Assembly: GCA_046329435.1 (NCBI GenBank)
Contig: JAXLUR010000005.1
Location: 62,001 to 126,000, forward strand
Source: M3007 sp046329435
GTDB lineage: Bacteria > Bacteroidota > Bacteroidia > Chitinophagales > Saprospiraceae
Length of the DNA: 64,000 nucleotides
Reading direction: 5' to 3'
Shown: piece by piece, positions 36,174-44,612 of the stretch
Position numbering within the stretch: the stretch's first letter is position 1
How the letters are laid out: every line of letters starts with the position of its first letter
Program-made: the position numbers and the translations under genes
Notes under the pieces: generated by a model
The model's database searches: none
What the model saw: only the letters and a program-made list of their open reading frames with translations
What the model was told of the DNA's origin: nothing

Positions 36174-36261
36174 AAGACGGCAAGCTTGTAAAAAGAAAAG
36201 GATTGAGCTCCCCTCCGAAAGAACATTCGAGGCGGCATGATTTTTCACCCTGTCTTACGAG

Positions 36262-36966
36262 TCAGAACAGCATTTGGTAGGCCAGCGCGCCGCAAACACC
36301 GCCGAGCAAGGGCGCCACGACGGGTATCCAGGCATAGCCCCAGTCCGAACCGCCTTTCCCGGCAATGGGCAGCACGAAGTGCGCCAGCCGGGGGCCAAGA
36401 TCGCGGGCCGGGTTGATGGCGTAGCCCGTGGTGCCGCCCAGCGAATGGCCGATTGCCAGTACCAGCGCGCCCACGGCCAGGGGCTTCAAGCCCTGGCTGA
36501 ACTCGTTGGCGCCCAGGGCAGAAATGCCGAAAAGCAGTACGAAGGTGCCCAGAAATTCGCTAAAAAAATTGCCGGCGGTGTGCCGGATGGCGGGGCCGGT
36601 GCAAAAAACGGCGAGTTTGGCGCCCTGATCGGTGGTGCGGCCCCAGTGTGGCAGATAGTGCAGCCAGACGAGCGCGGCGCCCAGAAACGCGCCGGTCATT
36701 TGTGCGCAGAGATAAGCCGGGACATCAGCCCAGGCAAACTGGCCGGTCGAGGCCAAAGCCACCGTCACGGCCGGATTGAGATGAGCGCCGCTGACACGCC
36801 CCACGGCGTACACGGCGAATGAAACTGCAAGCGCCCAGCCAATCGTAATGACGACCCAGCCGGAGTTTTCACTTTTTGTGCCGCGCAACACGACACCTGC
36901 CACCACACCGTCGCCCAGAAGGATCAACAACGCGGTGCCCAGCAGTTCAGCGAGGAAATTGGACAT
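36262..36966 (-). CDS. glpF: Aquaglyceroporin (glycerol facilitator)
   Basis: A 234-residue MIP-family channel with six membrane spans. The two pore motifs are HLNPAVT and GYAINPARD; the aspartate after the second NPAR is characteristic of glycerol-conducting GlpF-type channels. The start at 36966 (MSNFLAELLG) fits the family; the open frame to 37104 adds a non-homologous extension. On the same strand as glpD, 682 bases away with one small gene between, so it probably feeds glycerol into the same pathway. Glycerol kinase is not in the window. Confidence 0.85.
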   Translation of the reverse strand: MSNFLAELLGTALLILLGDGVVAGVVLRGTKSENSGWVVITIGWALAVSFAVYAVGRVSGAHLNPAVTVALASTGQFAWADVPAYLCAQMTGAFLGAALVWLHYLPHWGRTTDQGAKLAVFCTGPAIRHTAGNFFSEFLGTFVLLFGISALGANEFSQGLKPLAVGALVLAIGHSLGGTTGYAINPARDLGPRLAHFVLPIAGKGGSDWGYAWIPVVAPLLGGVCGALAYQMLF

Positions 36967-37119
36967 AAGGAAATACGACGGGGAATAACCCCCTGTTATA
37001 GTGGGTTTGAAAAAGACAAATCGTCCGCTCTTTTCCTTTCTGCACATCGTTTCCTCGTGAAGTTTGCCGGAAGTGTTCGTCACTCCCGGCAAACTTCCGG
37101 CCACAGTCGTCTCGCTGCA

Positions 37120-37512
37120 TTACATCCATTTCACCGCGAAGCGGTTGAATTCATGCTTCATTTCCTGGTACAGGTCGCGGAAACGCTCGAATTGTTCGCG
37201 GATGTCGGCATGGTCGGTAAAATGTACGTGATCGACGGCGATTGGATGTTCCTTGGCGTAGCCGGCTAGAAAATGTTCGTGCTTTTTGATCCGGTGTTTG
37301 ATCTCGCTCACGTGCTCGCGCTGCAATTCAAAGCGGTTTTGAAAAGACTCCACGCCGCGTTCAGCCTCGTCGCCTGTGTTTCTTGCAATGATTTCGCCCA
37401 GGCGGTGCTCCAGAATATTCAGTTCTTCTTTGTAAAAATTGAGTTCGTTGCGCCACAACAGGTGTTCGTAGTGCAGGTCGGAAGCGTAGGCGAAGTTTTT
37501 ATCGGAAGCCAT
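37120..37512 (-). CDS. Conserved helical protein (130 aa), unknown function
   Basis: A cytosolic, highly charged, all-helical protein with heptad-like patterns (LNILEHRLGEIIARN, HVSEIKHRIKKHEHFLAG) and many His residues. It has no signal peptide or known motif. It lies between glpD and glpF on the same strand, 136 bases after glpD and 153 before glpF, so it may be co-transcribed with them, but nothing ties it to glycerol use beyond position. Confidence 0.65.
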   Translation of the reverse strand: MASDKNFAYASDLHYEHLLWRNELNFYKEELNILEHRLGEIIARNTGDEAERGVESFQNRFELQREHVSEIKHRIKKHEHFLAGYAKEHPIAVDHVHFTDHADIREQFERFRDLYQEMKHEFNRFAVKWM

Positions 37513-37648
37513 ATGTGCTATGTTTAGGTAAAAAATATGCTTGTATTGGCCGGCAAGATGGCATTTGGCAGCAATACTTCCAAGTGAAAAAAAACATTTT
37601 ATGCGATGATTTTTTTCACTGTAAAATTCCTTTCCACTGCCAGTTCGC

Positions 37649-39298
37649 CTACCAGGAGAAAAGCCTGGCCCGGAAGTCCGCCAGTTGTTTGCGATAAAGG
37701 CTGGTTTCGCGTTGCCGCCGCGCTTCGTCCCAGCCCAATTCCCGCGCCATCAGCGTTGCAACTGGCTCTGCAACCGCTTCGGCGGCCTGCCAGTCGGCAA
37801 TTTCGAGGCGAACGCGGCGCGCCAGCATGTCGCGGAGGGTACAGGCCATTTCATGGCGGGCAGCCCAGACGACTTCTGCTGCGATGAAGGGCCACCCCGG
37901 ACTCAGGGGTTGTGCCAGCGAGGCATCTTCGACGGCCAGACTGACCACCTGCATCGCCCGGTCGCCGTAACGCCATTCGAGGTGTCGGCAAATGTTGTCA
38001 TCAAAACCGGTCACCAGCTGTATTTCCCGCCAGATGCCGGGTTCGTAACGGGTTGCGCCTGCCAGTTTGTAATCGGCTGTCCGACAGGCGCTTGTGTGTT
38101 GCAAGGAGGCGCAAACCGCATCCACGGCATCGCGTGCCATCAGGCGATAGGTGGTCCATTTTCCGCCCATCAGGCTGAACAGTCCCGATTCGGGGTCGTG
38201 TTCCACTTCGTGGTCGCGCAGCATACGTTTGGTGGCATGGCTGTCACCGGCTTTGATCAGTGGTCGTACACCGGCAAACGCGGCGCTCACGTCGGTTGGC
38301 GAGATGGACCGCGCGAGGTAAGGTTTGAGGGTGCTGATTAAAAAACGCAGGTCGTCGCCATCGGCCAGCGGCTCTGTATCCTGTTCGGAAAAGGCCTCGT
38401 CGGTGGTGCCCACGAGCACATGGCCGTCGAACGGCACCGCGAAAACGACGCGTCCGTCGGCGGTTTTCGGGATCAGCAAGGCATCGTTGCCGGGTAAAAT
38501 GCTGGCCGGAAGCACAATGTGGGCGCCTTTGGAGGCTTGTATGCGTTTGGGCAAACGCGGGTTGGCCAGCTGGCGCAGCTGGTCGGCAGTCGGGCCCGTA
38601 CAGTTGAGAAATACACGGGCTTTGACCCGAATTCCGGCTTCCCCTTTTCCGGCGGCCAGTTCGTCGCGAATTTCGGCGGCTTCCAGTTCGTGGTTTTCCC
38701 GGTGAAAAAAACGCGTCAGGGTCGCGTGGTTGAGCACCACGGCCCCCGCCTCGGCGGCGCTCTGCACCAGCGCCAGACAATATCGCGCGTCGTCGAGTTG
38801 TCCGTCGTAGTAGCATACGGCCCCCCGGAGCCGGGTGGTGAGCCCCGGGCTGCGCCGAAGGGTTTCGGCGCGGTTGAGGTAGCGGCTTTTGGGCAATTGA
38901 TCTTTGCGGGCCGCAAACCAGTCGTACAACCACAGTCCGATGCGGTAATACCAGGCTTCCCACCGATGGAAAACCGGGGTCAGCAAGGGCAGCGGGTGGG
39001 CCAGGTGGGGGGCATTGGCCAGCAGGATGTGCCGCTCTTCCAGCCCGTGGCGCACTTGCCTGAGCTGGGCAACATCCAGTTTTTTGAAAGCCTGTTCGAG
39101 GTATCGGACTCCGCCATGAATCAGTTTGGTGCTTCTGGAAGAGGTTTCGGCGGCGAAATCCGCCTTTTCGACCAGACAAACTTTCAGGCCGCGCAGTGCT
39201 GCGTCGAGCGCGCAACCTGCCCCGGAGGCTCCTCCTCCGATGATGCAGAGGTCGAATGCCTCGTTGCGAAGCCGTTGGAGATGTTCGTTGCGGTTCAT
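37649..39298 (-). CDS. glpD: FAD-dependent glycerol-3-phosphate dehydrogenase
   Basis: Membrane-associated oxidation of glycerol-3-phosphate to dihydroxyacetone phosphate with electron transfer to quinone. The FAD-binding motif IIGGGASGAG lies near residue 20. Other family blocks are SSRSTKLIHGGVRYLEQ and VGTTDEAF, and the C-terminal helical domain of this class is present. The start at 39298 (MNRNEHLQRL) gives 549 residues; the open frame to 39367 overlaps galE. It lies 10 bases after galE, so the two genes very likely share a transcript. Confidence 0.9.
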   Translation of the reverse strand: MNRNEHLQRLRNEAFDLCIIGGGASGAGCALDAALRGLKVCLVEKADFAAETSSRSTKLIHGGVRYLEQAFKKLDVAQLRQVRHGLEERHILLANAPHLAHPLPLLTPVFHRWEAWYYRIGLWLYDWFAARKDQLPKSRYLNRAETLRRSPGLTTRLRGAVCYYDGQLDDARYCLALVQSAAEAGAVVLNHATLTRFFHRENHELEAAEIRDELAAGKGEAGIRVKARVFLNCTGPTADQLRQLANPRLPKRIQASKGAHIVLPASILPGNDALLIPKTADGRVVFAVPFDGHVLVGTTDEAFSEQDTEPLADGDDLRFLISTLKPYLARSISPTDVSAAFAGVRPLIKAGDSHATKRMLRDHEVEHDPESGLFSLMGGKWTTYRLMARDAVDAVCASLQHTSACRTADYKLAGATRYEPGIWREIQLVTGFDDNICRHLEWRYGDRAMQVVSLAVEDASLAQPLSPGWPFIAAEVVWAARHEMACTLRDMLARRVRLEIADWQAAEAVAEPVATLMARELGWDEARRQRETSLYRKQLADFRARLFSW

Positions 39299-39308
39299 GT
39301 CGGGCGGG

Positions 39309-40346
39309 TCAATGGGTGTCGTGCGAACTGCCCGGCGCGCCAAGGGCAATTTGCCAGCGCCAGGCATCAGTCAAGGCATCGTGCAGCGACCGCCGGGCGG
39401 TCCAGCCCAGCTCGCGATTGGCTTTTTGCACATCGGCAAATACCGCCTCCACATCGCCGGGTCGGCGGGGGGCGATCCGGTAATTGAGCGACATACCGCT
39501 CGCGGCTTCGAAGGTGCGGATCACTTCCATCACACTGGCGCCGGCGCCGGTGCCAACATTGAATGTATCGTACAATGATGGAACGCTTTGCCGGGAGAGA
39601 TACTGAAACGCCATGACATGCGCTTCCGCGAGGTCCATCACGTGAATATAATCGCGCACTGCCGTGCCGTCGGGCGTATCGTAATCGTCGCCGAACACAC
39701 TGAGCTGGGGGCGGAGCCCGGCAGCGGCCTGCGTAATAAAAGGCACGAGGTTGTTGGGCACGCCGCGGGGCAGCTCGCCGATCAGGCCCGAAGGATGCGC
39801 CCCGATCGGATTGAAATATCGCAGGGAAATGATCTTGAACGGCTTGCCGGCAGCAGCTACGTCGCGAAGGATCTCCTCTCCGATTCGCTTGGTATTGCCG
39901 TACACCGACATCGCGGGCTGCGGCGGGCTGTCTTCACCCACAGGCAGTTGCTCGGGCTGGCCGTACACTGTAGCGGAGGAGGAAAAAATCAGGTCGGTTG
40001 TTCCCGATTCCTGCATGACTTCCAGCAGGGTGATCAGTGAGCCGAGGTTGTTGTGGTAATATTTCAACGGCTCCGCCATGCTTTCTCCCACGGCTTTAAA
40101 AGCGGCAAAATGGATGACGCCCGCCGGTTTTTCGCGGCGAAAAATATCGCGCATGGCAGCGCGGTCGTTGCAATCGGCCTCGTAACACTTGACTGGGCGC
40201 CCCAGTATTTTTTCCAAACCGTCGAGTACCAGGCGTTCGGAGTTGGAAAAGTCATCGACCAGTACAGGGGTGAAACCTGTTTCTGCGAGCGCCACTACGG
40301 TGTGTGAACCAATAAATCCGGCGCCGCCGGTGACGAGAATATTCAT
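39309..40346 (-). CDS. galE: UDP-glucose 4-epimerase
   Basis: Interconverts UDP-glucose and UDP-galactose in the Leloir pathway and for surface polysaccharide precursors. The 345-residue SDR-type protein starts MNILVTGGAGFIGSH. The catalytic set is Ser124, Tyr149 and Lys153 (SSSATVYG, SVYGNTK), and the later blocks RYFNPIGAHPSG and RDYIHVMDLA are typical of GalE. The open frame extends to 40523 but the Rossmann strand must start at 40346. First gene of the probable galE-glpD-orf130-glpF unit. Confidence 0.93.
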   Translation of the reverse strand: MNILVTGGAGFIGSHTVVALAETGFTPVLVDDFSNSERLVLDGLEKILGRPVKCYEADCNDRAAMRDIFRREKPAGVIHFAAFKAVGESMAEPLKYYHNNLGSLITLLEVMQESGTTDLIFSSSATVYGQPEQLPVGEDSPPQPAMSVYGNTKRIGEEILRDVAAAGKPFKIISLRYFNPIGAHPSGLIGELPRGVPNNLVPFITQAAAGLRPQLSVFGDDYDTPDGTAVRDYIHVMDLAEAHVMAFQYLSRQSVPSLYDTFNVGTGAGASVMEVIRTFEAASGMSLNYRIAPRRPGDVEAVFADVQKANRELGWTARRSLHDALTDAWRWQIALGAPGSSHDTH

Positions 40347-40629
40347 GAAAAAAGGAAGTTGTGGGTGATCAATTTTTAGAAAAACAGCCTGAAAAGACGG
40401 CTTTCGGACGGTGTTGTGCGCGACCGTCACAGTGCCAGTACACGGATTTGTAACAACACAGGATGCCTCTTTGACTACCCGGGCTGGCCGAGCCAACAAA
40501 TTCGATGAAGCCGGCCGGAACAAAAAAGAAGCGCATACTTCTGGAGAAATTCAGTCATTTCGTGTCACTTTTGAATGGCTAAAATACGGTCGGCGCCCAA
40601 TGTCGGGCAGATTTATTGATTAAACGCGC

Positions 40630-42036
40630 ATGAAGTTTCATTTCCTCGTTTTGCTTTTTGTCGCTGCGTGCGGCCTCTCAACGAAATCCCAAACCCCGGC
40701 GCTGCCCCTGCCCGGCAGCGATCAGATTGCCTGGCACGAAACGAATTTTTACCTCTTTCTCCACTTCGGCCCCAATACTTTTACCAACCTGGAATGGGGC
40801 CACGGCACCGAAACGGAAGCGCTGTTCAACCCCACCGCGCTCGATTGCGAACAATGGTGCCAGGTAGCCAAAGCCGCCGGCGCCAGGGGGCTTATTATCA
40901 CCGCCAAACACCACGATGGCTTCTGCCTCTGGCCTTCCGCCTATTCCACCCACACCGTGCGCGAAAGCCCCTGGCGAGATGGCAAGGGCGACGTTTTGCG
41001 CGAACTCTCCGATGCCTGCCGCCGCAACGGTTTGCTCTTCGGGGTGTACCTCAGCCCCTGGGACCGCAACCACCCGAAATACGGCACGCCTGAATACAAC
41101 GATGTGTATGCCAGTACTTTAACCGAATTGCTGACCGGTTACGGCCCCCTGTTTGAAGTGTGGTGGGACGGCGCCAACGGCGAGGGCCCCAACGGCAAAA
41201 AGCAGGTTTACGACTTTCACCGCTTTGAAAAACTGGTGGCGCAGTACCAGCCTCATGCCGTGATTTTCAGCGACATCGGTCCGGGCTGCCGCTGGGCGGG
41301 CAACGAGCAGGGCACCGTGAACGAAACCAACTGGGGCGGGCTCGATACGGCCGGTTTTGGCCGAGGCGCAACAGGCCCGCCTGCCGAACGCCTGCAAACC
41401 GGCCAACCCTACGGCGCGCTTTGGGTGCCGGCCGAGTGCGATGTGAGCATCCGGCCGGGCTGGTTTTACCACGCCGAGGAAGACGACAAGGTGAAAACGC
41501 CCGATCAACTCTGGGACATATACCTCAAATCGGTCGGCCGCGGCGCCAACCTGATCCTCAACGTGCCGCCCAACCGGCAGGGCCGTATCGCGCCGCAGGA
41601 TTCGGCGGCGCTGGTCGCTTTCGGCCAAAAGAAAGAAGCTGCCTTCGCCCGCAACCTCGCTTTGGGCAAACCCCTGCGCGTCCCGGCTTGCGGCTTTGGG
41701 CCGTTAAAAGAACCGACCGCGCTGACCGATGGCGACTGGCGCACACCTGAACCCGATCTCGCGGCGGGTAACCGGCGGTTCTGGATTGATCTGGGGCGAA
41801 AACAGACGTTCAATGCCGTCGAGTTGCAGGAATGGATTGGCGAAGGCCAGCGTATTCAGGCTTTTACCGTGGAGGTGTGGCAAAAGGACGACTGGCAGGA
41901 AGTTGCCCGCTCGACCACCGTGGGGCATAAAAAAATCCTCACGTTTCCGGCCGTGAAGGCTCGTCGCGTGAGGATTTCGGTTACCGCGGCTCTTGCGCCG
42001 CCTTTGCTGAGCGAGGTGAAGGTGTTCGGATTTTAA
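40630..42036 (+). CDS. Alpha-L-fucosidase, GH29
   Basis: A 468-residue lipoprotein-type glycoside hydrolase predicted to remove alpha-L-fucose. The lipobox is FVAAC (Cys14). The catalytic barrel contains KHHDGF (93-98) and the nucleophile in FEVWWDGANG (Asp180). The C-terminal part (about 345-468) resembles an F5/8-type (CBM32-like) domain, with the end motif RVRISVTAALAPPLLSEV. It is likely anchored in the outer membrane. No polysaccharide-utilisation SusC/D pair lies beside it. Transcribed alone. Confidence 0.85.
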   Translation: MKFHFLVLLFVAACGLSTKSQTPALPLPGSDQIAWHETNFYLFLHFGPNTFTNLEWGHGTETEALFNPTALDCEQWCQVAKAAGARGLIITAKHHDGFCLWPSAYSTHTVRESPWRDGKGDVLRELSDACRRNGLLFGVYLSPWDRNHPKYGTPEYNDVYASTLTELLTGYGPLFEVWWDGANGEGPNGKKQVYDFHRFEKLVAQYQPHAVIFSDIGPGCRWAGNEQGTVNETNWGGLDTAGFGRGATGPPAERLQTGQPYGALWVPAECDVSIRPGWFYHAEEDDKVKTPDQLWDIYLKSVGRGANLILNVPPNRQGRIAPQDSAALVAFGQKKEAAFARNLALGKPLRVPACGFGPLKEPTALTDGDWRTPEPDLAAGNRRFWIDLGRKQTFNAVELQEWIGEGQRIQAFTVEVWQKDDWQEVARSTTVGHKKILTFPAVKARRVRISVTAALAPPLLSEVKVFGF

Positions 42037-42119
42037 GGCTCTGCCCCTGGAGCATCTTTGGAAAAACCACAGCGTGCCGTGAGCGCGAGGGCCAAAAAAA
42101 GGATGATGTACATTTCCAT
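42033..42119 (-). CDS. Possible tiny lipoprotein (28 aa)
   Basis: A 29-codon frame, MEMYIILFLALALTARCGFS then eight more residues, that resembles a small lipoprotein with a hydrophobic signal and a Cys17. The lipobox is poor because Arg precedes the Cys. Its stop overlaps that of the fucosidase gene by a few bases. No clear ribosome-binding site or promoter was seen, so it may be chance. Confidence 0.25.
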   Translation of the reverse strand: MEMYIILFLALALTARCGFSKDAPGAEP

Positions 42120-42276
42120 TGTACGGATTAAAAAGTTGGGTGAAAACCGGGTTTGGAAAGTTGCTTTTTCGTCGTTTTGAAACACATATAAAACGACGGG
42201 AAGCAAGGCGTATTTCTCGGGGAAAACCCCCTTTTTTTATCCTTATTTACCCCAACCGGGCTTTCACCCATACTTT

Positions 42277-43146
42277 TTACCAACTCCAGAGATCGTGTTC
42301 GCGGTTGAATAATTCGTCGTTGATCTTGGCCGATTCGTACACGATGTCTTCTCCCTGGAGGTAGTCCTGGATGCGCCGGTCGTAGGGGTTGCTTTCCTTG
42401 TACACCATGGAAGCGAAGTGGCGCATTTCAAAAATGTCTTCCCAGGTCATGGTCGCAGAAAGGTTGCCGCCCGGGGCATACACTTTCTGACGCGCCAGAA
42501 ACGGGCGGGCGGTGGGATAGTGGATCCAGAAAAGAGGCCTTTCATACTTGAAGTCGCCGTTCTGATCCACCACATCCATCATTGGGGCTATGCCGAGGAT
42601 GCGGACGCGCAACTGGCCGGTGTTGGTGTCGAAAAACCAGGCCTCCTTGACGCGAAAACGCCGGATGGCGGTCGGGTCGATTTCGTTGGTGACCAGTTTG
42701 GCCTCGTCCATTTGTGTGTCGAGGTTAAACACCATAACCGTGTCGCGATCCACCAGTTGGTCCTGCAACGCGGCGAGGGTCATGGGATCGTTGAAGCGAT
42801 CGTCGGTGTAGGCCTGCAACTGCCCCGACAGGGCGGCTTCGGCAAGGACTGTGAACAGCGGCGCTTCCGGATAAATAAAAGGCAGGTTCATTTTCTCGCG
42901 TACGTCGATGACGCGCCAGATGCGTTTTTCAAAAAGGATGTCGGCTTCACGAACCGGCTGATAGGGCAATACAGGGCGTTCGGCCACCACTTGCCGGGTT
43001 GTGAAATCGTCGAGCACGGGCGGGTCGGCCGTTTCGGTAGGTGTGTCGGATTGCGGCACCTGGCCCAGCGCAAGGCTGGCCATCAGGCATGCCGCGCCCA
43101 GGCTGCCCATACGTCGGGCAGCCCACGGAAAGACTGGAATAGTCAT
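42277..43146 (-). CDS. gldN: GldN/PorN, T9SS core component
   Basis: A 289-residue periplasmic protein with a signal peptide (ends ASLALGQ). It has the GldN pattern: PVREADILFEKRIWRVIDVREKMN-type block (key residues R, W, I, D, K, N in about 66-86) and the region ending WEDIFEMRHFASMVYKESN. In T9SS, PorN/GldN joins the PorK ring under the outer membrane. The gene usually closes a gldKLMN operon; here the upstream gene on this strand is a phosphatase and no gldK, gldL or gldM is present, so it may be a second copy or a dispersed locus. It ends about 157 bases from the possible tiny lipoprotein. Confidence 0.8.
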   Translation of the reverse strand: MTIPVFPWAARRMGSLGAACLMASLALGQVPQSDTPTETADPPVLDDFTTRQVVAERPVLPYQPVREADILFEKRIWRVIDVREKMNLPFIYPEAPLFTVLAEAALSGQLQAYTDDRFNDPMTLAALQDQLVDRDTVMVFNLDTQMDEAKLVTNEIDPTAIRRFRVKEAWFFDTNTGQLRVRILGIAPMMDVVDQNGDFKYERPLFWIHYPTARPFLARQKVYAPGGNLSATMTWEDIFEMRHFASMVYKESNPYDRRIQDYLQGEDIVYESAKINDELFNREHDLWSW

Positions 43147-43333
43147 GTGAGGATGATGTGTTTAGTAACTTGTGAAAAGGATTGTAAATGCCGCGGCAAC
43201 CGAGGTTTTCAGGTGATTGTCCAGGCCGGAGTTTCTTAAATCGGAGCGGGAAGGAACGAATCGGTTGAATTTCGGGAATTCAACCGTTGGCAAAACGGGA
43301 CCTTAACAATAGCTGTTTCAGTAGTTAAAAATT

Positions 43334-43891
43334 TTAACAACCGCGCAAAAAACGGGCAAAGTCGAGCAGGCTCTCAAAGCGATAGTCGATGGTCATCTCG
43401 GCCAGTATTTCGGCTTCTTCAAATTTGCCTTCGATCAGGACGGTGCGCATCCCGAGCCCTTGCCCGAACACCATGTCGGACGCCGAGTCGCCAACCATCC
43501 AGCTGTGGGAAAAGTCGATCTCCGGAAACTGAATGTTGGCCTGCCGCGCCATGCCGGTAGCCGGTTTGCGGCATTCGCAGCCTGTTTCCTTGCGGTGCGG
43601 GCAGTAATACACGGCATCGATGCGCCCGCCTGCCGCTTCAATGTGATCGAGCAGTACCTGGTGCACCGCGGCCAGGTCTTCCTCACTCATCAATCCCTTG
43701 CCGATGCCGGCCTGGTTGGTCACCACTACGATGCGGTCAAACATGCCCGACAACATGGCCACGGCCTCGCCGACACCCGGCGCAGGGACGAGCTCGGCGG
43801 CAGTCTTGACATAATCCATCGGAGGGCGCACATTCAACACGCCGTCCCGGTCGAGAAAAAGGGCTGAGGCCATCGGTGGATCGGTACTCAT
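43334..43891 (-). CDS. HAD phosphatase, GmhB-like (D-glycero-D-manno-heptose bisphosphate phosphatase)
   Basis: A 185-residue HAD-superfamily hydrolase. Motif I is FLDRDGVLN, motif II VVVTNQAGIGKG, and the zinc-binding loop CPHRKETGCECRKP is characteristic of the GmhB/histidinol-phosphatase subgroup. Motif IV is VGDSASDM. GmhB acts in ADP-heptose synthesis for lipopolysaccharide; related members act on other sugar phosphates. The start is at 43891; MASALF six codons later is possible. Monocistronic between gldN and the FMN reductase, with 187 bases to gldN. Confidence 0.8.
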   Translation of the reverse strand: MSTDPPMASALFLDRDGVLNVRPPMDYVKTAAELVPAPGVGEAVAMLSGMFDRIVVVTNQAGIGKGLMSEEDLAAVHQVLLDHIEAAGGRIDAVYYCPHRKETGCECRKPATGMARQANIQFPEIDFSHSWMVGDSASDMVFGQGLGMRTVLIEGKFEEAEILAEMTIDYRFESLLDFARFLRGC

Positions 43892-44009
43892 GAGGATGCA
43901 AACATCGGGATTTGCAGGAAATTAATTTTTTGGTGTTGAAACATTTAAATGCATAATGCTGTTTTGCATCCATGCGGCTTCGGCCGTTTCAGACCAATCA
44001 AACTTTCTT

Positions 44010-44585
44010 ATGCACATCACCATTTTATCGGCGAGCACCCGGCTCAACCGGCAGTCGCACCGCGTAGCCCTCGCGTTGAAAAAGTTCATCGAGGCAGAAG
44101 GCGTTCACAGCGCCGAAATTCTCGATCTGGCTGAATATCAGTTTCCTGTACTGGAAGAAGTATTGCATCGCCATCCGGCCCCGCCGCCTGGCCTGGCCGA
44201 ATTTGCCGAAAAGGTCCGCCATTCCGATGCGCATATTTTCGTATCGCCGGAGTACAACGGCAGTTACACCGCCGCTTTGAAAAATGCGGTTGACTACCTT
44301 AAAGAAGGTGAATTTTCGAAAAAAGTCATCGGTATAGCCAGCGTCACCACGGGCATGCTCGGCGGCATTCGCGCGGCGCTTGCCATGCAGCAGCTGGTAC
44401 TTGGCATTTCAGCCCTGCCCATCCCGCAGATGCTGACGGTGGGCAATGTCGCGCAACGTTTTGACGAAGACGGCCAGCTCACCGAACCGGCTTTCGAGAA
44501 AAACATGCGCCATTTTCTCCACCATTTCCTCTGGCTGGCAGAGGCCGTGGCGCAGAAAAAAGAAAGCGAGGCGGTGTTGAACTGA
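44010..44585 (+). CDS. NADPH-dependent FMN reductase-family protein
   Basis: A 191-residue flavodoxin-like reductase. The FMN-phosphate-binding part is ILSASTRLNRQSHR near the N-terminus, and the family signature is SPEYNGSYTAALKNAVDYL (about 80-98). Members reduce quinones, azo compounds or chromate, or supply FMNH2. The start at 44010 (MHITILS) is preferred; the upstream 18 residues in frame look non-coding. Convergent with the large outer-membrane gene, 27 bases apart. Confidence 0.85.
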   Translation: MHITILSASTRLNRQSHRVALALKKFIEAEGVHSAEILDLAEYQFPVLEEVLHRHPAPPPGLAEFAEKVRHSDAHIFVSPEYNGSYTAALKNAVDYLKEGEFSKKVIGIASVTTGMLGGIRAALAMQQLVLGISALPIPQMLTVGNVAQRFDEDGQLTEPAFEKNMRHFLHHFLWLAEAVAQKKESEAVLN

Positions 44586-44612
44586 TCGGGTTTGATCGCC
44601 AGTGCGGGTCGT

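Noticed and set aside
41935..41976. Inverted repeat AATCCTCACG/CGTGAGGATT near the end of the fucosidase gene
   Set aside because: It is internal to a well-supported reading frame and has no T-run; it is probably chance.
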